Positions 40,290-47,600 of a stretch of 64,000 nucleotides of DNA are shown piece after piece; within the stretch, counting starts at the first letter, position 1; each line of letters starts with the position of its first letter. The notes under the pieces were generated by a model. The model did no database searches. It worked only from the letters and a program-made list of their open reading frames with translations, and was not told the origin of the DNA. The position numbers were made by a program, and so were the translations under genes. Origin of the DNA: Acidovorax sp. RAC01. Its GTDB lineage: Bacteria > Pseudomonadota > Gammaproteobacteria > Burkholderiales > Burkholderiaceae_C. The DNA lies in assembly GCF_001714725.1 (NCBI RefSeq), contig NZ_CP016447.1, forward strand, positions 4,211,501-4,275,500, in the 5' to 3' direction.

Positions 40290-41316
40290 ACCCCATCGCA
40301 GCAGTGAACACAGCGCGAAGGGGCGAAGCGGCAACGCAGGTTATCCCGGCACCAGCAAGACGGTGGAAAGGCTTGATGAGGGTGGCACCCGAGAACAGAG
40401 ATAGCTAGTCGTCCGGGTGGACGGCGAGATGCCCTGGAAACAGGGCCATCACATCAGGGGCGGCGTGGAAGGACACGCTAGGTACAAGTGGATCGAGTGG
40501 GCGAGCAAACATAACCGGTGTGGCAACCGGAAGCCGCAACCGCCTGCTGACAGAAGCCCGAACGGGGACGCGCCCCAGCAGGTATCAAGCCCTGCCCCCT
40601 GATGTGATGGAAAGAGCACCGGCCATCCAAAGCCGTGAAGCCTGTTAGTGGCGAATGCCCTTGGCAATTTGGCGCGGTCCTTCGGGACGCTGGAGACGTA
40701 ACCAGCACCATCATTGAAGCGGCGGCGTGGAAAGTCGATGACACGCTAGTCCTCCCGGGGACGAAAAGCTCTGACCGGGATTTCCAAGGTAGGTAGGTGA
40801 CCTTTGGCAGAAACTGAGAGCCGTTCACGGCCAGCCTGACCGAACACATCGCCGGGGTAGCGTCCGGCCCGCTTCAATGATGGTGACGACAACAAGCGCG
40901 TCAGGCGTCCCTGCCTGTTTCGCCATCAAACCGCCGAGCCGCAAGGCTGTTAGACCGTCACGGCGTAAAAGGAACGGACGGCGACCGAACCAGTGGTTTC
41001 AGTAGGAATCTGGTGACACCTCGGAGAGACGAGGGCCATCATTGAAGCGCGGCGAATAGGCGTAGTGCGCAAGGGAGGTGGGTAGCACGCTGCAGCGTGT
41101 CCACTGGCTCTAGGGGTCTGAGAGTTCGTGACGGCTCAGGGCGCTTCAATGATGGTCAGCGCAGGCGCCCGTTGCCTTGGAGTGGCGCGGGCCGAAAGTA
41201 CGGCAGTGAAAGCGCAGCGCGCGTGAGGGTTTGTATCCCTGCGGGCCTGTGTTCGGCCATCAACCAATCCCCCTCCCCTGCCCCGCGCAGGGTTCCCCGC
41301 TTCGGCGGGTTTTTTT
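40290..41316 (+). ncRNA. Large structured noncoding RNA candidate (~1 kb)
   Basis: No credible gene lies here, yet the sequence is organised. Three domains are each closed by a perfect long-range helix: 40446-40460 with 40596-40610 (15 bp), 40706-40722 with 40869-40885 (17 bp), and 41036-41050 with 41141-41155 (15 bp). Many short hairpins have stable tetraloops: GCCCTG-GAAA-CAGGGC at 40431, GTCC-TTCG-GGAC at ~40677, AGCC-GCAA-GGCT at ~40938. Domains 1 and 2 start with the same GGCGGCGTGGAA motif followed by GACACGCTAG. It starts at a repressor-controlled promoter and ends at a terminator. Size and style recall GOLLD/ROOL-type ornate RNAs; membership cannot be judged by eye. Confidence 0.7.
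41296..41316 (+). terminator. Intrinsic terminator ending the structured RNA
   Basis: CCCGC-TTCG-GCGGG stem followed by seven Ts; the first gene of the rightward operon starts only 10 bases later. Confidence 0.85.
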
Positions 41317-41326
41317 ATTCCCGGCC

Positions 41327-41635
41327 ATGCCAGCAGACAACACGCTACCCCAGGCGCCGAGCGAGCGCCACGGCAATGCCAGCCAGCCCTACCCGTGCCA
41401 CGCGGCGCCCGAGCCGCCCGGCAGTGAACCCTTTATTGACTATGGCTACTGCCGCACCAGCCTGGACCACCAGCCACCCGGCGCACGCCACGGCAGCACA
41501 GACCCGCGCTGCCCGCGCGACTGCCAGCACAAGGCGCCCGAGCGGGTTGCGGTGCTGTTCACCAAAACGTTCGCATGGAACGGGGCCCGCGCTGCTGCGA
41601 AGCAGGCCAAGGCCCACCGAGACAAGAGCAAGTAG
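41327..41635 (+). CDS. Small phage protein after the RNA terminator
   Basis: The 102-residue protein begins MPADNTLPQAPSERHGNASQ. It is Pro/Ala-rich with four Cys residues in the middle (SDPR-like CPRDCQ) and a basic C-terminus (GARAAAKQAKAHRDKSK). The frame extends upstream into the RNA region, but the ATG at 41327 lies just behind the terminator. Function unknown. Confidence 0.5.
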   Translation: MPADNTLPQAPSERHGNASQPYPCHAAPEPPGSEPFIDYGYCRTSLDHQPPGARHGSTDPRCPRDCQHKAPERVAVLFTKTFAWNGARAAAKQAKAHRDKSK

Positions 41636-41642
41636 ACCCACC

Positions 41643-41666
41643 AGCCCGCACACCGCGGGCTTTTTT
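41643..41666 (+). terminator. Intrinsic terminator
   Basis: AGCCCGC / GCGGGCT 7-bp stem, five-base loop, six-T run, between two closely spaced plus-strand genes. Confidence 0.8.
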
Positions 41667-41689
41667 ACACCCACATCTAGGAGAGTCCC

Positions 41690-41869
41690 ATGGATGCCGC
41701 CCACCCCGTCATGCAGCAAGCGCCGCAGCCCTTTCGCCCGCTGACGCAGGCCGAACGCGAAGCCATCGCAGCAGTGCAGGCCCGCCAGCACGCCGAGGAC
41801 CAGCGACGCCAGCACCGCGCGCTGGAAGATCAACAGCAGTACCTTGGCAGCATGGGGGCGCTGTCGTGA
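41690..41869 (+). CDS. Small Gln-rich phage protein
   Basis: This 59-residue protein begins MDAAHPVMQQAPQPFRPLTQ with an AGGAG ribosome site and is mostly a Gln/Arg-rich helix. Its stop overlaps the GTG start of the next gene. No family recognised. Confidence 0.5.
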   Translation: MDAAHPVMQQAPQPFRPLTQAEREAIAAVQARQHAEDQRRQHRALEDQQQYLGSMGALS

Positions 41870-42177
41870 CCAAAACCACCCTTGCAAAGATAACGACCGT
41901 CCGGCTCCCCAATGAACTGCTGGAGCGACTGGAAGCTTCTGCCAAAGCGGACACGCGCAGCATCAGCAGCGAAATCACGAAGCGTCTACACCTGAGCTTC
42001 GAGGCAGGCCGGACTGCGCTTCGGGACGAGTTTGCAGCAAAGGCGATGCAAGGTTTTTTGTCTGGCCACGTTGCGCACTACGGCCACGACAACCACTGGC
42101 CCTACCAAGCGCTCGCATCTGAGGCCTACGACATGGCCGACGCAATGCTCAAAGCCCGGGAAGGCTCCGCAACATGA
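41866..42177 (+). CDS. Ribbon-helix-helix (Arc-like) protein
   Basis: The protein is taken from GTG at 41866, overlapping the preceding stop. The start VTKTTLAKITTVRLPNELLE, followed by helix ASAKADTRSISSEITKRLHL, is an Arc/MetJ-type ribbon-helix-helix. The 103-residue protein has a helical tail and is probably a phage regulator. Its binding sites are not identified. Confidence 0.65.
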   Translation: MTKTTLAKITTVRLPNELLERLEASAKADTRSISSEITKRLHLSFEAGRTALRDEFAAKAMQGFLSGHVAHYGHDNHWPYQALASEAYDMADAMLKAREGSAT

Positions 42178-42485
42178 GCGCCGTGCAACCCTACACCGGC
42201 CCTTGGCAAGAAGGAAAGGCGGGTGGCTCCATCGTGACAGTCCATGCAGTACCTGGCTGCGGCCCCTTGGATGAGGAAACGCGCGCTTACTACGGCGGCT
42301 ACCTGATTGCCGAGTCCATCACGCCCGCCAACCGCCGCCGCATCCTGGCCTGCGTGAACGCCTGCCAGGGCATCCCCACCGAGCAGCTGGAGCTGGCCGC
42401 GAGCTGGGGCGACATCATCGAGGCCGCTGTCATCAGCGTGCCGACACACACCGGAGACGCGACATGCACATCCCTGGACCAGTAG
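42174..42485 (+). CDS. Small phage protein, unrecognised
   Basis: This 103-residue protein begins MSAVQPYTGPWQEGKAGGSI with a four-base overlap on the previous gene. The central part (ITPANRRRILACVNACQGIP) is typical of small early phage proteins that accompany recombination genes. No function is visible. Confidence 0.6.
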   Translation: MSAVQPYTGPWQEGKAGGSIVTVHAVPGCGPLDEETRAYYGGYLIAESITPANRRRILACVNACQGIPTEQLELAASWGDIIEAAVISVPTHTGDATCTSLDQ

Positions 42486-42799
42486 ATCGGGCGATTCCGA
42501 TCCATCGCTACCGCAAGCCGCTCACGAAGCGGCTTTTTTACGCCCTGGCGCGCTGGGGCTGGCTGCTGTTGTTCCTGCTGGTGCTGGTGCTCACAGGCTG
42601 CAGCGGCGACATGCGGCACGAGTACGCCGAGGCGCAGGAACTGCTGGCCATTCAGCAGGAGGAAGCAGCGCAGGCCAGCCGTGACTTTGTGGCCCGGCAG
42701 GTGTGCGGCGAAGCCCGCGCGCAGTGGATCTCCGACAAGACGCTGTATTGCGAGCCACGCAGGGGCAAGGCCTACAAGGCATCGGTGCAGCTGCCATGA
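42464..42799 (+). CDS. Membrane or lipoprotein-like phage protein, terminator inside its 5' end
   Basis: This 111-residue protein begins MHIPGPVDRAIPIHRYRKPL. A hydrophobic segment (WGWLLLFLLVLVLTGCSG) ends in a lipobox-like LTGC, then an acidic helical domain follows. A strong terminator (42516-42539) lies within the coding sequence at codons ~18-25, so either it is transcribed past or the true start is later. It may be an inner-membrane or lipid-anchored protein. Confidence 0.5.
   Translation: MHIPGPVDRAIPIHRYRKPLTKRLFYALARWGWLLLFLLVLVLTGCSGDMRHEYAEAQELLAIQQEEAAQASRDFVARQVCGEARAQWISDKTLYCEPRRGKAYKASVQLP
42516..42539 (+). terminator. Intrinsic terminator overlapping the start of a membrane-protein gene
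   Basis: AGCCGCT / AGCGGCT stem, five-base loop, then TTTTTT. It lies inside the reading frame 42464-42799. Confidence 0.7.
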
Positions 42800-42882
42800 A
42801 AACCGCCGCAGCCATCGCCCTGTGGCTGGCCGCCACCGCTACCGGCACCGCACTGCTGCTGGTGGTCATCTACGGGGCCTGA
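42796..42882 (+). CDS. Tiny membrane protein
   Basis: This 28-residue, almost wholly hydrophobic peptide (MKTAAAIALWLAATATGTAL) overlaps the stop of the previous gene by four bases. It has one transmembrane segment. It could be a lysis- or exclusion-type micropeptide; no family is assigned. Confidence 0.4.
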   Translation: MKTAAAIALWLAATATGTALLLVVIYGA

Positions 42883-42885
42883 GCC

Positions 42886-43080
42886 ATGGAATGCCCGACC
42901 GGCAAGGCCCCCATCAATAGCTTCGAGCTGGCCACCAAGGCGCGCAAGCGCAGCAACAAGAAACACGGCAAGCCCATGGGCCTGTATCGCTGCGCGCTGT
43001 GCGGCGACTGGCACCTGGGCGAACCCAGCCGGGCCAAGCGGCCCATCAAGACGATCCGAAACAACCACCACATCAATTGA
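42886..43080 (+). CDS. Small basic zinc-ribbon-like protein
   Basis: The 64-residue protein begins MECPTGKAPINSFELATKAR and has a CALC pair near GLYRCALCGDWHLG and very basic surroundings. It probably binds nucleic acid. It lies three bases after the tiny membrane gene and just before recT. Confidence 0.5.
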   Translation: MECPTGKAPINSFELATKARKRSNKKHGKPMGLYRCALCGDWHLGEPSRAKRPIKTIRNNHHIN

Positions 43081-43087
43081 GGTTTTC

Positions 43088-44047
43088 ATGACTGATTCAA
43101 CCGCCATCGCAACACGACAGCAATTCGACCTGAGCCCCCAAACTTTCGAGCAGGCGCTGACGTTCAGCAACTATCTGGCCGACAGCGACATGGTTCCCAA
43201 GGACTTTAAGGGCAAGCCTGGGAACTGTCTCGTGGCTATTCAATGGGGTATGGAAATCGGCCTCAAGCCATTGCAGGCCATGCAGAACATCGCCGTCATC
43301 AACGGGCGGCCGTCCCTTTGGGGTGATGCTGTGATCGCGCTGGTTCGTTCCAGCTCGCTCTGCGAATACGTCATTGAGGAAGATGATGGCTTCGCCGCAA
43401 CCTGCCGCGTCAAGCGCCGTGGCGAGCCCGAGCAATACCGCACATTCAGCATGGATGACGCAAAGGCCGCCGGGCTCTTGGGCAAAGCAGGGCCATGGAC
43501 CCAATACCCCAAGCGAATGCGTCAGATGCGGGCGCGGGCCTTCGCGGTGCGTGACGTGTTCCCCGACGTGCTCAAGGGCCTGCCGGTGGCCGAAGAAGTA
43601 CAGGACATGCCCACCGAGCGCCACATGGGCGATGTGGAGCAGGTGCAGCGTGCAGCGCCGGCCGCCCCCCAGCCCGCGTACACCCCCGAGCAGTTCGCCC
43701 AGCTGCTGCCCACCTGGCGCAACGCCATCGCAGCGCGCAAGGCCACGGCAGACAGCGTGATCGGGAAGATCAAGACCAAAGGGACGCTGACGGCAGAGCA
43801 GGAGGCCGCTATCCGCGCGCCCTTCGACCAGCCCGCCACGCAGGCCGAACCCGTCACCGATGTGCAGCCCAAGGGTGAACCCGAGGCCATGGCCGAAAAG
43901 ACCGTGGGCGAGCGGATGCACAACGCTGCGACGCTGGACGCGCTGTTTGAAGCAGCCGACCTCATCGGAGAGGTTGCCGACCCCGAGGCCCGCGCCCGGC
44001 TCACCCAGTATTTCGACGAACGAAAGTTCGCCCTCGAAAGCGAATAA
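43088..44047 (+). CDS. recT: RecT-family single-strand annealing protein
   Basis: The 319-residue protein has the RecT pattern: LADSDMVPKDFKGKPGNCL, VAIQWGMEIGLKPLQAMQNI, INGRPSLWGDAVIALVRSS, PWTQYPKRMRQMRARAFAVR. RecT-type proteins bind single-stranded DNA and anneal homologous strands, working with a partner exonuclease, here the YqaJ gene that follows 70 bases later. The C-terminal ~110 residues are a flexible Ala/Pro-rich region with QLLPTWRNAIAARKATADSV. Confidence 0.85.
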   Translation: MTDSTAIATRQQFDLSPQTFEQALTFSNYLADSDMVPKDFKGKPGNCLVAIQWGMEIGLKPLQAMQNIAVINGRPSLWGDAVIALVRSSSLCEYVIEEDDGFAATCRVKRRGEPEQYRTFSMDDAKAAGLLGKAGPWTQYPKRMRQMRARAFAVRDVFPDVLKGLPVAEEVQDMPTERHMGDVEQVQRAAPAAPQPAYTPEQFAQLLPTWRNAIAARKATADSVIGKIKTKGTLTAEQEAAIRAPFDQPATQAEPVTDVQPKGEPEAMAEKTVGERMHNAATLDALFEAADLIGEVADPEARARLTQYFDERKFALESE

Positions 44048-44058
44048 CCCGCTATTCA

Positions 44059-44104
44059 ATTCATAGCTGCGCGCGCTTGCTGGTCAAGCGCTGCACGCCA
44101 ATTT
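44059..44104. repeat. 46-base intergenic repeat, copy 1
   Basis: The repeat starts ATTCATAGCTGC, contains the hairpin GCGCTTG-ctggt-CAAGCGC and ends GCCAATTT. It lies between recT and the yqaJ gene and is the same length and shape as the repeat at 49301. I recall similar TATAGCTGC...GCGCT...AAGCGCT elements in Comamonadaceae genomes. Confidence 0.6.
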
Positions 44105-44117
44105 CATAGGATTTTCC

Positions 44118-45833
44118 ATGTATACCCCTCTCGAAAATGCACCGCAGGGTTCCCCGGCCTGGCACGCAGCACGGTCCAAACATTTTTGTGCCTCAGAGGC
44201 CGCGGCAGCCCTTGGCCTGTCCAAATATTCCACCCGCGACGAGCTGCTGCGCCAAAAGGCAACCGGCATCACCGAGGAAGTCGGAGCCGCCAAGCAGCGC
44301 ATCTTTGACGCTGGCCACGACGCCGAGGCGCTGGCCCGCCCGATTGCCGAGGGCATTGCAGGCACTGAGTTTTACCCCGTGGTGGGCACGCGCGAGGTCG
44401 AAGGCATGGCGCTGCTGGCCAGCTTCGACGGCATTGACGTGCTGGACGACCTGATCTGGGAAAACAAGCTGCTGAACCAGTCCCTGCTGCAACAGGTGCA
44501 GGCTGGCGACCTGGAGCCGCACTACTGGCTGCAGCTGGAGCACCAGCTTCTGGTCAGCGGCGCATCGCGCGCCCTGTTCACCACCAGCGACGGCACGCCC
44601 GAGGGCACGCACCCCCTGTGGTACGAGTCCAAGCCCGAGCGCCGCGCGCAGCTGATCGCCGGGTGGCGGCAGTTCGCTGCGGATCTGGCCGCATGGGTTC
44701 CGCCCGAGGCCAAGCCCGCGCCCGTGGTGGCAAAGACCGTGGGCAGCCTGCCCGTGGTGTTCGACATGCGCGTAGAGGGCAAGCTGGTGGCCTGCAACCT
44801 GGACCAGTACAAGCCCGCTGCACTGGCCTACATCGCGGCCATCAACACCGAGCTGGCCACCGACCAGGACTTTGCCGACGCCGATGCCGATGCGAAGTTT
44901 TGCCGGGACTCTGCCGACAAGCTGGAGCTGGCCATCGAGCAAGCCATGGGCCACATGGGCGACATCAACACCGCCCTGAACACCGTGCGCGACATTGCCG
45001 CCGCGTTCGACGCCAAGGGCTTGGCCCTGGAAAAGCTGGTGAAGGCGCAAAAAGACAGCATCAAGCTGTCCGAGGTGCACCGTGGGCAGAGCGAGCTGGC
45101 AGAGCACATCGCCCAGCTGAACGCAGCCATGCCAGCGAACTACATGCCGGCCGTGCCCGCGGACTTCGCCAATGCAGTGAAGAATAAACGCACTGTGGAC
45201 AGCCTGCGCGGCGCCGTGAACGACGAACTGGCACGCGCCAAGATCGCCGCCAGCGAGATCGCCACGCGCATCCACGCAAACCTCAAGACCCTGGACGCCA
45301 GCGGCCTGGTGGTGCACGACGCAGCCGCACTGGTGCTCAAGGCCCCGGACGACCTGGCGTTTCTCATTGCGGTGCGCAAGTTGGACGAGGAAACCCGGCT
45401 GAACGCCGAGCGCGAGCGCATCCGGGCCGAGGAAGCGGAGAAGCTGCAACGCCAGCAGGATGAGGCAGCCCGCAAGGCTGCAGAATCCGCACAAAATCAG
45501 GCTGTAGCGCCCGCATTCATTGCCCCGGCTGCTATCAAAACTGACGCTGATGTGGTGGACGCGGAGATCGTTGCCCGCGCGCCGGAAAGTGTTGTGCAGC
45601 TGTTCCGCGCCGCGCCAGCGCCAGCCGAGCGCACCGGTACGCCGACGCTCAAGCTGGGCACGATTGCCGACCGCCTGGGCTTTGCGCTGACAGCCGACTT
45701 TCTCAAGGGCTTGGGCTTCGAGCCCGCAGCCACCGAGCGCCGGTCCTGCCTGTTCCACGAAGCCGACTTCGGGCTGATCTGCGCCGCACTGGTTCGGCAC
45801 ATCGAGGCTCTGCAGTCCAAGGCCGCGGCATGA
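44118..45833 (+). CDS. YqaJ-family recombination exonuclease with coiled-coil tail
   Basis: This is a 571-residue protein. The first ~190 residues are a YqaJ/lambda-exonuclease fold: DAGHDAEALARPIAEGIAG, ASFDGIDVLDD (Asp104) and WENKLL (Glu115, Lys117) carry the metal-binding/catalytic set. Middle and C-terminal parts are helical with coiled-coil character (EKLVKAQKDSIKLSEVHRGQ). It would chew 5' ends and hand single strands to RecT. The ATG follows the 46-base repeat by 14 bases. Confidence 0.8.
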   Translation: MYTPLENAPQGSPAWHAARSKHFCASEAAAALGLSKYSTRDELLRQKATGITEEVGAAKQRIFDAGHDAEALARPIAEGIAGTEFYPVVGTREVEGMALLASFDGIDVLDDLIWENKLLNQSLLQQVQAGDLEPHYWLQLEHQLLVSGASRALFTTSDGTPEGTHPLWYESKPERRAQLIAGWRQFAADLAAWVPPEAKPAPVVAKTVGSLPVVFDMRVEGKLVACNLDQYKPAALAYIAAINTELATDQDFADADADAKFCRDSADKLELAIEQAMGHMGDINTALNTVRDIAAAFDAKGLALEKLVKAQKDSIKLSEVHRGQSELAEHIAQLNAAMPANYMPAVPADFANAVKNKRTVDSLRGAVNDELARAKIAASEIATRIHANLKTLDASGLVVHDAAALVLKAPDDLAFLIAVRKLDEETRLNAERERIRAEEAEKLQRQQDEAARKAAESAQNQAVAPAFIAPAAIKTDADVVDAEIVARAPESVVQLFRAAPAPAERTGTPTLKLGTIADRLGFALTADFLKGLGFEPAATERRSCLFHEADFGLICAALVRHIEALQSKAAA

Positions 45834-46021
45834 TTTCCGAACTCATCCACACCACCGGCAGTGCCGTGACCTGGCCCGAGGCGTTCGTCATCGTTGGACT
45901 GGCGTTTGCTGTGGCACTGGTTCTCATCGCCTGGATTCGCTCCTGTCCACCGCCCGCGTGCACGAACCCCCTTCCTGCACGCCCCCTTTCAACAGCCACC
46001 TTCGGGTGGCTTTTTTTATGA
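45830..46021 (+). CDS. Small membrane protein
   Basis: This 63-residue protein starts MISELIHTTGSAVTWPEAFV and has one long hydrophobic segment (IVGLAFAVALVLIAWIRS). Its start overlaps the yqaJ stop (ATGA) and its 3' end runs into the terminator at 45995. Function unknown. Confidence 0.45.
   Translation: MISELIHTTGSAVTWPEAFVIVGLAFAVALVLIAWIRSCPPPACTNPLPARPLSTATFGWLFL
45995..46017 (+). terminator. Intrinsic terminator abutting the methyltransferase start
   Basis: GCCACC-TTCG-GGTGGC stem followed by seven Ts; the next ATG (46018) is the base after the T-run. Confidence 0.85.
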
Positions 46022-47553
46022 CCGCCTACTACAACGAGATCGACAAGTACGCAGCCCAGTGGCTGCGCAACCTCATCGAAGCCGGCCACATAGCCCCCGG
46101 AATCGTGGACGAAAGGAGTATCGAAGATGTCTACCCCAGCGACTTGCGCGGCTTCGCGCAGTGCCATTTCTTCGCCGGCATTGGAGTTTGGTCCCACGCC
46201 CTGCGATCTGCCGGATGGAGTGACGACCGACCTGTTTGGACTGGTTCCTGTCCGTGCCAACCTTTCAGCGCGGCAGGCCAAGGCGCTGGGTTTGATGACG
46301 AGCGGCACCTGTGGCCCCACTTCCACCACCTCATCAAAGAGTGCCGCCCTTCAATCGTCTTTGGAGAGCAGGTTGCAAGCAAAGACGCAGACCCTTGGAT
46401 CGACCTTGTATGCGATGACCTGGAAGCCATGGGCTACGCCTTCGGGGCGGTCCCGTTTCCGTCTGCGGGCGTCGGTGCGCCGCACATCCGCGACAGGCTC
46501 TACTGGGTGGCCGACGCCCAGCAGCACCATTGTGGACCACAAGCCACAACCGCCAATCATCGGGAATCGAAAGCCGACCGATCCGCAAATCGGCTTGGCA
46601 GATGTGGCGGTGTATCTGGCGGGCTGGGGCACGCCGACCGCATCGGAGCCGGGCGGGACGGGCGACCAGTACGTGGCGCGTTCCAAAGCGGCGACGGGCA
46701 ATACCTTCCCCTCAATGCTGACGCATCAGGTGGTGATGGCGGGATGGCCGACGGCGGCCGCCAGCGATGGGTCGGGCGGGAAGGGATTTCGTCCAGGTGT
46801 GTCGATGACGGGTCGAATGCCAGACGGATCGAAAGTGACGATGGATCTGTCGGCTTCGGTGAAGCTGGCCCTTGCTCACGACCAGCCGGCCCGACTAACG
46901 GCCTCTGGGCAGATGCTGACTGGCTCTACTGCCGGGATGGCCGCTGGCGGCCAGTTAGCCCCCAGCCACAGCCGCTGGTTGATGGGTCTGCCGAGAGCCT
47001 GGGACGAGTGCGCACCGAAGTCATCACCCAAGTCGAGGAAGAAGTAAATGCGGCAACAGCACAAACCCAAGGCGGCAGAACCCAGGCAATGCGAGCACTG
47101 CTTGAAGACCTTGGAGCGCAGGCGCAACGAAGCTGGCCGGCTGGAAGGCTTCCGGGACTTCATGAGGCGCCGTTTCTGCTCGCTTTCCTGCGCCAACTCC
47201 AGGAGCAAGGGTGGCACCTCGCGGAAGGCGTCGCACTATCACGCACGGAAGCAACTAGCGGAATGCTGCGAAGCCTGTGGCACGAGCAAGCGACTACAGG
47301 CGCATCACATCGACGAGAACTGGGCGAACAACGACCCGAGGAACCTTCAGACGTTGTGCGTGTTTTGTCACGCCTTCTGGCACGCCATGTATCGGCGGCT
47401 TGGGATGACGCCTACGCAGCGCATGCCGAGACTGGCTTCCCTCTTGCCCACGGTGCCCGCAGTCGTGTTGGAAGACTCCGCGCCTACGGCAATGCCATCA
47501 ACGCGAAAGCCGCGCAAGCCTTCATCGAATGCGTGATGGCCTGCCAACCATAA
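46018..47553 (+). CDS. dcm: DNA cytosine (C5) methyltransferase
   Basis: The protein has 511 residues from the ATG at 46018; the frame extends to 45958 but MTAYYNEID is the usual start of this phage family. It contains motif I FFAGIG (residues 51-56), catalytic PCQPFSAAG (Cys80), GEQV-type motif VI and, at the very C-terminus, motif X-like [18 protein letters not shown]. It transfers a methyl group from SAM to cytosine, probably protecting phage DNA. The reading frame is overlapped in frame 2 by two other ORFs. No Shine-Dalgarno sequence precedes it because the terminator ends at its ATG. Confidence 0.8.
   Translation: MTAYYNEIDKYAAQWLRNLIEAGHIAPGIVDERSIEDVYPSDLRGFAQCHFFAGIGVWSHALRSAGWSDDRPVWTGSCPCQPFSAAGQGAGFDDERHLWPHFHHLIKECRPSIVFGEQVASKDADPWIDLVCDDLEAMGYAFGAVPFPSAGVGAPHIRDRLYWVADAQQHHCGPQATTANHRESKADRSANRLGRCGGVSGGLGHADRIGAGRDGRPVRGAFQSGDGQYLPLNADASGGDGGMADGGRQRWVGREGISSRCVDDGSNARRIESDDGSVGFGEAGPCSRPAGPTNGLWADADWLYCRDGRWRPVSPQPQPLVDGSAESLGRVRTEVITQVEEEVNAATAQTQGGRTQAMRALLEDLGAQAQRSWPAGRLPGLHEAPFLLAFLRQLQEQGWHLAEGVALSRTEATSGMLRSLWHEQATTGASHRRELGEQRPEEPSDVVRVLSRLLARHVSAAWDDAYAAHAETGFPLAHGARSRVGRLRAYGNAINAKAAQAFIECVMACQP
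46127..47047 (+). CDS. Overlapping-frame protein with WPTP-type repeats
   Basis: This 306-residue frame lies entirely inside the methyltransferase gene in another frame. It contains [21 protein letters not shown] and [11 protein letters not shown] repeats and ends [13 protein letters not shown], a pattern I recognise from many phage and bacterial proteins annotated as methyltransferase-related. Its TAA is directly followed by the HNH start. Either a true overprinted gene or a conserved translation artefact of dcm is possible. Confidence 0.45.
   Translation: MSTPATCAASRSAISSPALEFGPTPCDLPDGVTTDLFGLVPVRANLSARQAKALGLMTSGTCGPTSTTSSKSAALQSSLESRLQAKTQTLGSTLYAMTWKPWATPSGRSRFRLRASVRRTSATGSTGWPTPSSTIVDHKPQPPIIGNRKPTDPQIGLADVAVYLAGWGTPTASEPGGTGDQYVARSKAATGNTFPSMLTHQVVMAGWPTAAASDGSGGKGFRPGVSMTGRMPDGSKVTMDLSASVKLALAHDQPARLTASGQMLTGSTAGMAAGGQLAPSHSRWLMGLPRAWDECAPKSSPKSRKK
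47048..47536 (+). CDS. HNH endonuclease nested in the methyltransferase gene
   Basis: This is a 162-residue protein in the same frame as the WPTP-type ORF. It has zinc pairs CEHC and CSLSC, then [20 protein letters not shown] (HHID at 86-89) with [20 protein letters not shown], a convincing HNH nuclease. It overlaps the last 160 codons of the dcm frame. It could be a homing or restriction-like nuclease working with the methyltransferase. Confidence 0.7.
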   Translation: MRQQHKPKAAEPRQCEHCLKTLERRRNEAGRLEGFRDFMRRRFCSLSCANSRSKGGTSRKASHYHARKQLAECCEACGTSKRLQAHHIDENWANNDPRNLQTLCVFCHAFWHAMYRRLGMTPTQRMPRLASLLPTVPAVVLEDSAPTAMPSTRKPRKPSSNA

Positions 47554-47565
47554 CAACCACCCCCC

Positions 47566-47589
47566 AGCCCGCACCACGCGGGCTTTTTT
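47566..47589 (+). terminator. Intrinsic terminator between the methyltransferase and rdgC
   Basis: AGCCCGC / GCGGGCT stem with a five-base loop and a T-run. The rdgC start is 12 bases later. Confidence 0.85.
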
Positions 47590-47600
47590 CTGGATACCCC

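Noticed and set aside
40478..40849. Coding frames inside the structured RNA region
   Set aside because: Short frames with Arg/Cys/Ser-rich, low-quality sequence, no ribosome sites, and they conflict with the helices.
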